Source of the DNA: Seribacter sp963934295
GTDB taxonomy: Bacteria > Verrucomicrobiota > Verrucomicrobiia > Opitutales > Seribacteraceae
Length of the DNA stretch: 64,000 nt
Direction: 5' to 3'
Assembly: GCA_963934295.1 (NCBI GenBank)
Contig: CAWVXY010000014.1
Span: 1 to 64,000, forward strand
Shown here: piece after piece, positions 59,450 through 64,000 of the stretch
Layout: each line of letters begins with the position of its first letter
Numbering within the stretch: position 1 is the first letter of the stretch
Position numbers and translations under genes: made by a program
The notes under the pieces: generated by a model
Seen by the model: the letters and a program-made list of their open reading frames with translations, nothing else
Told to the model about the DNA's origin: nothing
Database searches by the model: none

Positions 59450-60925
59450 ATGAATCAATTTAATCAGCTACTCACTTCCAAAACAAATCTTTCATCGACT
59501 CAGGATTTTTTGAATCGGCGAATTTTTCTTCGCAATGGAGCGGCGGCGCTTAGTGCAACTGCGTTGGCCGGATTATTATCCCCGCAAAAAGGGCAAGCCA
59601 AAGATCCTGGTTTACAGGGCTTTCCCAATTTTCCCGCCAAAGCGAAACGGGTTATTTATTTATTCCAGTCCGGAGCACCTTCTCAGATGGACCTGTTTGA
59701 TCCAAAACCATCGATGGAGAAAGTTCGTGGTCAGGATTTACCGGAATCCATTCGTAAGGGGCAGCGTTTGACAACCATGACTTCGGGCCAGAAAAATTTT
59801 CCGGTTGCTCCCAGTATTTTTAAATTCGCAAGGCACGGGCAATCAGGGCAATGGATGAGTGATGTTTTGCCCCATTTGTCCAAGCAGGCAGATGAGTTGT
59901 GTTTTATTAAATCAATGCATACCGAGGCAATTAATCATGATCCTGCGATTACTTTTTGCCAAACCGGACATCAGTTAGCTGGCCGTCCGAGCATTGGTTC
60001 ATGGTTGAGTTATGGTCTGGGAACCGAAAATTCGGAATTGCCGTCTTATGTGGTTCTTACTTCATGGGGTACCGGGCGTCCAAATGATCAACCGTTATAT
60101 GATCGACTTTGGGGTGCCGGTTTTCTTCCCACTCAACACCAGGGAGTGAAATTCAGAAATTCGGGTGATCCGGTGCTTTATCTGTCCGATCCGAAAGGCA
60201 TGAACCGTACCATGAGGCGAGATATGTTGGACGAATTGGCTATGCTTAACCGAAAGGATCATCAACTGGTCAAAGATCCCGAGATTGATGCCCGTATTTC
60301 GCAATATGAAATGGCCTTTCGCATGCAGACCAGTGTCCCCGAATTAACGGATGTTTCCGAAGAGCCAAAGCATATTTTAGACAGCTATGGACCGGATGTT
60401 TTAAAGCCGGGAACCTACGCTGCAAATTGCCTGCTTGCTCGACGTATGGCGGAGCGCGATGTTCGATGCATTCAATTATTTCATATGGGATGGGATCATC
60501 ACGGTGGTTTACCTAATGCAATTAAAGGACAATGCCGGGATGTGGATCAACCCACCGCAGCATTGATTCAGGACCTAAAACAAAGAGGACTATTGGAAGA
60601 TACTCTGATTGTTTGGGGAGGAGAGTTTGGTAGAACCATTTACTCACAGGGTAAACTGACAGAAACAAATTATGGCCGGGACCATCATCCCAGATGCTTC
60701 ACTATTTTTATGGCGGGAGCAGGAATTAAAAAAGGCATGTCTTATGGAGCCACTGATGACTATTGTTATAACATTACCGAGAACCCAGTACATGTTCATG
60801 ATCTGAACGCCACAATTATGCATCTTATGGGAGTGAATCACAAAAAACTCACTTATCCATTTCAGGGCAGAGATTTTCGTTTAACCGATATTCACGGACA
60901 TCTTATCAAGGATATCCTTTCTTAA
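59450..60925 (+). CDS. DUF1501 domain secreted protein
   Basis: The 491-residue protein has a twin-arginine-like leader (NRRIFLRNGAAALSATALAG) and DUF1501 features: KRVIYLFQSGAPSQMDLFDP, KSMHTEAINHDPAITFCQTG, PRFRTSMR-like histidine block MGWDHHGG near residue 345, and VWGGEFGRTIYSQG. It is an alkaline-phosphatase-superfamily-like fold of unknown reaction. DUF1501 genes almost always follow a PSCyt1-DUF1549-DUF1553 gene in Planctomycetes and Verrucomicrobia, exactly as here. It is followed 24 bp later by a Tat-exported FAD oxidoreductase. Confidence 0.92.
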   Translation: MNQFNQLLTSKTNLSSTQDFLNRRIFLRNGAAALSATALAGLLSPQKGQAKDPGLQGFPNFPAKAKRVIYLFQSGAPSQMDLFDPKPSMEKVRGQDLPESIRKGQRLTTMTSGQKNFPVAPSIFKFARHGQSGQWMSDVLPHLSKQADELCFIKSMHTEAINHDPAITFCQTGHQLAGRPSIGSWLSYGLGTENSELPSYVVLTSWGTGRPNDQPLYDRLWGAGFLPTQHQGVKFRNSGDPVLYLSDPKGMNRTMRRDMLDELAMLNRKDHQLVKDPEIDARISQYEMAFRMQTSVPELTDVSEEPKHILDSYGPDVLKPGTYAANCLLARRMAERDVRCIQLFHMGWDHHGGLPNAIKGQCRDVDQPTAALIQDLKQRGLLEDTLIVWGGEFGRTIYSQGKLTETNYGRDHHPRCFTIFMAGAGIKKGMSYGATDDYCYNITENPVHVHDLNATIMHLMGVNHKKLTYPFQGRDFRLTDIHGHLIKDILS

Positions 60926-60949
60926 TCTTCTTATAATTTTAACAAAACT

Positions 60950-62821
60950 ATGAAAGAACAAACTTCCAAAAGGAGAGAATTTCTTCGCGTAATAGGTGGG
61001 GTCGGGGTTGCTTCCCTTGCTGTTCCTAATTATTTAATGGGTGCAAAGCCAAGTGCCTCGTTAAGTCGTTCAGGTGTATTGCTTGAGGCCTCCTCCTTTG
61101 CCAAAACGGGTGGTTGGAAAATAGATACCCAGCATTATTTACAGATGGGTGGAAATTATCTATTGGCTCATGGAATGGGCAAGCCGGTTGAAGATGCTGA
61201 GACTGTAGTGGATTTGCCTACGCCGGGTAAATGGAATGTCTGGGTCAGGAATCGGGACTGGTGTAAAGGGGAGTGGCAGTCACCGGGTCGCTTTCAGGTC
61301 TTGGTTGAAGACAAGCCTCTTCAGATAACTTTTGGTGAAGCTGAGGAAACCTGGCACTGGCAGTCCGGTGGTTCGGTTGAAATTGCTAAAGCTGGAAAAA
61401 CCAAAGTTTCCCTTCGCGACTTGACTGGGTTTGATGGACGTTGTGATGCAATATTTTTTACCCAGGAATCAAATCCGTCTTTGCCGGAGGATGATCTAAA
61501 GGAATTATCTGACTGGAAGGATGTGCTCGCCGGTCGGTCGAACGAAAAAGTCGAGGAGTTGTCTTTCGACCTTGTAGTTGTTGGAGGGGGCATGTCTGGT
61601 TGTGGAGCCGCACTTGCCGCTCGTTCACAGGGACTAAGGGTCGCGGTGATTCAGGATCGTCCACTTTTTGGAGGTAATGCCAGCCAGGAAATCAGGGTTC
61701 ATACCCTTGGTATCCACGGCTATGGTTCAGACATTCTCAAATCAATAGACACGATTCATTATCCAAATGGAAATGAGAAAGCCAAAGTTGATCAGGTTAA
61801 AAGAGAAAAAACTATGGCCGAATCCGGCGTTGATTTATTTGCCCATCATACAGCGTGTGGATTGGAGAAAAAGGGAGATAAAATTCTCAGTGTAGAGGCA
61901 AGAGAGGTAACGGGTGGTAGGATTAAAAGATTTCGCGCCCCGGTTTTTATTGATGCGACTGGAGACGGTTGGCTGGGTTACTGGGCTGGAGCTGATTACC
62001 GCTACGGCCGTGAAGCAGCTTCCCAACATGATGAAGGCTGGGATAAATATGGTGATTTATGGAGTCCAAAGAAAGCGGATAACCGGGTCATGGGAACAAG
62101 TGTTTTATGGAATAGCGAGCGAACCAATCAAAAACAGGATTTCCCTAAGGTTCCATGGGCTACGCCCGTGTCCGGCAAACATGTTGCATCCAAGGGAGAA
62201 TGGTATTGGGAGTATTCTGATAATAATCTTAACCAAGTTAATGATGCGGAAGAAATTCGCGATCACATGTTGCGTGCAATATTTGGCTCATTTTCCAATG
62301 CTAAGAAAAATCCGAAATATGCTCCGAATAAATTGAAATGGGTCGCATATGTTGGTGGGAAGCGTGAGTCCCGTCGGTTAATGGGGGATCACATTTACGA
62401 TATGCATGATGCGATTAAACGCCGGGAGTTTCCAGATGCTGTTGTTGTGGAGAAACGTGAGGTGGACGGTCATTACCAACGAAAATTAAAAGGAGCCAAG
62501 GAAGATTTTCTATCAACGGCTATGTTTCATAAAACTGGAGGTTACTACTTCATCCCTTTTCGTAGTTTTTATTCAAGAAATCTTTCAAATTTAATGATGG
62601 CTGGTCGATGCTTTAGCTGCACTCATGTTGGACTCTGCGGACCAAGAGTTATGAATACCTGCGGACAAATGGGAATTGCCACTGGTTTTGCAGCGGTTTT
62701 ATGCAAAAAGTATGGGGCAAACCCCAAAGAGGTTGGTAAGTCACATATCAAGGAATTAAGAAAATTGATCGGTTTTGATGGGACAAAATTAGTTAATAAT
62801 CCGAGTAAGAGTGGGCATTAG
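60950..62821 (+). CDS. Tat-exported FAD-dependent oxidoreductase with N-terminal carbohydrate-binding-like domain
   Basis: The 623-residue protein begins with a twin-arginine leader (SKRREFLRVIGGVGVASLA). Residues about 42-172 form a beta-sandwich-like domain (LLEASSFAKTGGWKIDTQHY, WNVWVRNRDW, VEIAKAGKTKVSLRDL, CDAIFFTQ), like carbohydrate-binding or golvesin-type domains. The FAD domain follows, with the Rossmann motif VVGGGMSGCGAALAARS at 211-227, FGGNASQEIR, FIDATGDGWLGYWAGADYR and MNTCGQMGIATGFAAVLC, typical of FAD_oxidored-family enzymes. Export in folded form with bound FAD fits Tat. The likely role is oxidation of a glycan-derived sugar outside the cytoplasm; substrate unknown. The membrane-protein gene starts seven bases later. 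Confidence 0.9.
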   Translation: MKEQTSKRREFLRVIGGVGVASLAVPNYLMGAKPSASLSRSGVLLEASSFAKTGGWKIDTQHYLQMGGNYLLAHGMGKPVEDAETVVDLPTPGKWNVWVRNRDWCKGEWQSPGRFQVLVEDKPLQITFGEAEETWHWQSGGSVEIAKAGKTKVSLRDLTGFDGRCDAIFFTQESNPSLPEDDLKELSDWKDVLAGRSNEKVEELSFDLVVVGGGMSGCGAALAARSQGLRVAVIQDRPLFGGNASQEIRVHTLGIHGYGSDILKSIDTIHYPNGNEKAKVDQVKREKTMAESGVDLFAHHTACGLEKKGDKILSVEAREVTGGRIKRFRAPVFIDATGDGWLGYWAGADYRYGREAASQHDEGWDKYGDLWSPKKADNRVMGTSVLWNSERTNQKQDFPKVPWATPVSGKHVASKGEWYWEYSDNNLNQVNDAEEIRDHMLRAIFGSFSNAKKNPKYAPNKLKWVAYVGGKRESRRLMGDHIYDMHDAIKRREFPDAVVVEKREVDGHYQRKLKGAKEDFLSTAMFHKTGGYYFIPFRSFYSRNLSNLMMAGRCFSCTHVGLCGPRVMNTCGQMGIATGFAAVLCKKYGANPKEVGKSHIKELRKLIGFDGTKLVNNPSKSGH

Positions 62822-62828
62822 CAGTTAG

Positions 62829-63809
62829 ATGAGACACCTGGTCAATTTTGGCCTTTTATTTAGCTTTTCAGCTTTAGCTGCTACGGGCACCTTGGCGTAT
62901 TTTCAGCCATTTTCACTTTCTGTCACCAATATTCATATTATTGCAGGATTCGTCACTCTAATTTTAGTGGTTCTGCATATTGTGGCCCGTGTGCCGTACT
63001 TCAGAAATCGAATGACCAAAGGGAAACAAAAGATATCTGCCCGCTTTCAGGTACTGCTGATTGGTGTTACCTGTGGCATTTTAGTCTACACTGCGATTTA
63101 TAACCTGCCTCCTGCATCCTGGTTAATCGAAAATAGTTACGAGCATAAGAACAGTGCCCAAATAGTTAGATCTTCAAACCTCGTTGGTTTTGATCAACCT
63201 GCTCCTCATCGAAAATGGATCGTTCGAAAAAGTCAGGACGGAAATGGAAGCGGGCTATCGATCAACCTGAGTTTTCGTGAAGATTTAAATCCTATGCCCT
63301 CTATTGCAGTATGGGCAGAAAGTACGATTGGATCAATGATTGAGACTTTGTTTCTCGAACAATCCCTTGCTTATTCTGAAGTTCCACTCTGGGAGGATTA
63401 CCGAACTCAACGGAGTCATATTCTGCCCCTCTGGCGCCATCGTTATACCTTACTTTCTGGAATTTCTCCATCCGGAGAGGTGGATGCAGTAAGTGGAGCG
63501 ACAGAGTCTCATCGTTTTGCCCTTGATCCTTATTTAGAAGCAGGGAAAGGAAATGAATTTGTGCTTTGTGTGGAAATTAATGCTCCAGGAGATTCCAGTA
63601 ATGATTTCCCCGATCCTTTGCTTGGTCAGCCCTCACTCCTTTACACCTGTCTCGTCGACGTGGACCGGGATGATCCGTATTACCTTTTTGACATTACTGG
63701 ACATGGGGGTGGGGATGCAATTTCCACCGGTAATGTTCAGTATGACCTGGAAATGATTGGGTCGGCCAAAAAGATGAAAGATTTGTTTCTTGTTAAATTA
63801 GAGAAATAA
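62829..63809 (+). CDS. Membrane protein with DUF4405-like heme-b helix and DUF2271-like periplasmic domain
   Basis: The 326-residue protein has three predicted transmembrane helices (about 6-24, 33-52 and 73-91). The second helix contains His36 and His50, fourteen residues apart (NIHIIAGFVTLILVVLHIVA), as in cytochrome-b-type and DUF4405 helices. After residue 95 comes an extracytoplasmic beta-rich domain with WAESTIGSMIETLFLEQ, VPLWEDYRTQRSHILPLWRH, VDAVSGATESHRFALDP and VLCVEINAPGDSS, which resembles DUF2271-type domains of redox proteins. It is the last gene of the operon, so it may be the membrane electron outlet for the Tat-exported FAD enzyme (inference). Family assignments are by recalled pattern and are uncertain. 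Confidence 0.6.
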   Translation: MRHLVNFGLLFSFSALAATGTLAYFQPFSLSVTNIHIIAGFVTLILVVLHIVARVPYFRNRMTKGKQKISARFQVLLIGVTCGILVYTAIYNLPPASWLIENSYEHKNSAQIVRSSNLVGFDQPAPHRKWIVRKSQDGNGSGLSINLSFREDLNPMPSIAVWAESTIGSMIETLFLEQSLAYSEVPLWEDYRTQRSHILPLWRHRYTLLSGISPSGEVDAVSGATESHRFALDPYLEAGKGNEFVLCVEINAPGDSSNDFPDPLLGQPSLLYTCLVDVDRDDPYYLFDITGHGGGDAISTGNVQYDLEMIGSAKKMKDLFLVKLEK

Positions 63810-63898
63810 ATCGATTGGTATTTAATGTTTTCATCTAATGTTATCGCAATCCTTTAATTTTGAGAGATTTTAAATTATAATAATCAAAGGGGAATCCT

Positions 63899-64000
63899 TT
63901 AGGGGTTCTGAGAGATTGCTTTTATTGCATCTTTTGCACCCATGGGTAGAGAAAGTGAGTTTCTTAATCCGCACTCAGATTCCCTCGGGTTAACCCTGAT
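63899..64000 (-). CDS. C-terminal end of a gene entering from the right edge (possibly sirtuin-like)
   Basis: A minus-strand frame is open from base 64000 to a TAA at 63899-63901, giving 33 residues: the stretch begins IRVNPRESECGLRNSL and continues SLPMGAKDAIKAISQNP. The IRVNPRE...LPMGAKDAI pattern recalls the last strand and helix of SIR2-family NAD-dependent deacylases, where the strand binds the cofactor. With so little sequence this is only a suggestion. The gene converges on the membrane-protein gene with an 89-bp gap. Confidence 0.5.
   Translation of the reverse strand: MRVNPRESECGLRNSLSLPMGAKDAIKAISQNP

Noticed and set aside
1..64000. Defence systems, prophage, integrase, insertion sequences, rRNA or tRNA genes
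   Set aside because: I looked for characteristic proteins and for tRNA- or rRNA-like sequence and saw none; small RNA genes cannot be excluded by eye.

Overview
The window looks like a chromosome segment from a marine member of Verrucomicrobiota or a close PVC-superphylum relative. The evidence is gene content: two sets of the secreted cytochrome/DUF families typical of Planctomycetes and Verrucomicrobia (DUF1587/1592/1588/1585 with DUF1552, and DUF1549/DUF1553 with DUF1501), three proteins of the Pirellula/Verrucomicrobium heme-binding or sorbosone-dehydrogenase type, five formylglycine sulfatases, sialate-O-acetylesterase-like enzymes and ThuA/PhoD/PIG-L enzymes. Taxonomy below phylum cannot be fixed from this sequence alone. 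Most start codons have no recognisable Shine-Dalgarno sequence.

Layout. 1-4.2 kb (minus strand): a three-gene operon of secreted PVC-type redox or scaffold proteins, running off the left edge. 4.4-6.0 kb: DUF2007, an alpha/beta hydrolase and 3-methyladenine glycosylase (tag). 6.0-8.4 kb: a ceramidase-like hydrolase diverging from a ThuA-like protein. 8.4-13.4 kb: housekeeping genes, a DeaD-type RNA helicase and pntAB. 13.5-16.5 kb: a PDZ/alpha-barrel protein, an outer-membrane barrel behind two palindromes, and a 2H phosphoesterase. 16.7-20.7 kb: a carbohydrate operon of a sulfatase without signal peptide, an SMP-30 lactonase, a zinc dehydrogenase and gluconokinase. 20.8-28.8 kb: two PhoD-like phosphoesterases, a PIG-L deacetylase and a giant propeller-HEAT-cytochrome protein. 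28.9-35.1 kb: an AraC regulator diverging from a DHDPS-like/TIM-barrel isomerase/Gfo-Idh-MocA operon, followed by a secreted dehydrogenase-cytochrome. 35.1-37.8 kb: three copies of a roughly 127-bp palindromic repeat bracketing a Tat-exported TIM-barrel protein and heme A synthase. 37.8-43.1 kb (minus): a sialate-O-acetylesterase-like enzyme, a propeller plus a separate cytochrome, and an unknown secreted protein. 43.2-54.2 kb: four sulfatases interleaved with two SASA-type esterases, a SIMPL-domain protein and PolX. 54.2-56.1 kb: an ABC-F ATPase. 56.3-63.8 kb: a four-gene operon of PSCyt1-DUF1549-DUF1553, DUF1501, a Tat-exported FAD oxidoreductase with a carbohydrate-binding-like front domain, and a membrane protein with a possible heme-b helix. 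At the right edge is the last part of a minus-strand gene.

How it fits together (inference): the window is largely a toolkit for stripping sulfate and O-acyl groups from glycans and for oxidising released sugars outside the cytoplasm, with electrons passing to c-type cytochromes, plus small cytoplasmic modules for sugar-acid metabolism. No recognisable glycoside hydrolase, polysaccharide lyase or TonB/Sus transporter is present, so backbone cleavage and uptake must be encoded elsewhere. I saw no rRNA, tRNA, CRISPR array, prophage or transposase. The most noteworthy signals are the terminal FAD-oxidoreductase operon, the fused and split versions of one propeller/cytochrome pair, the AraC-linked sugar operon, the palindromic repeats around the heme A synthase gene, and the apparent SD-less, partly leaderless starts.
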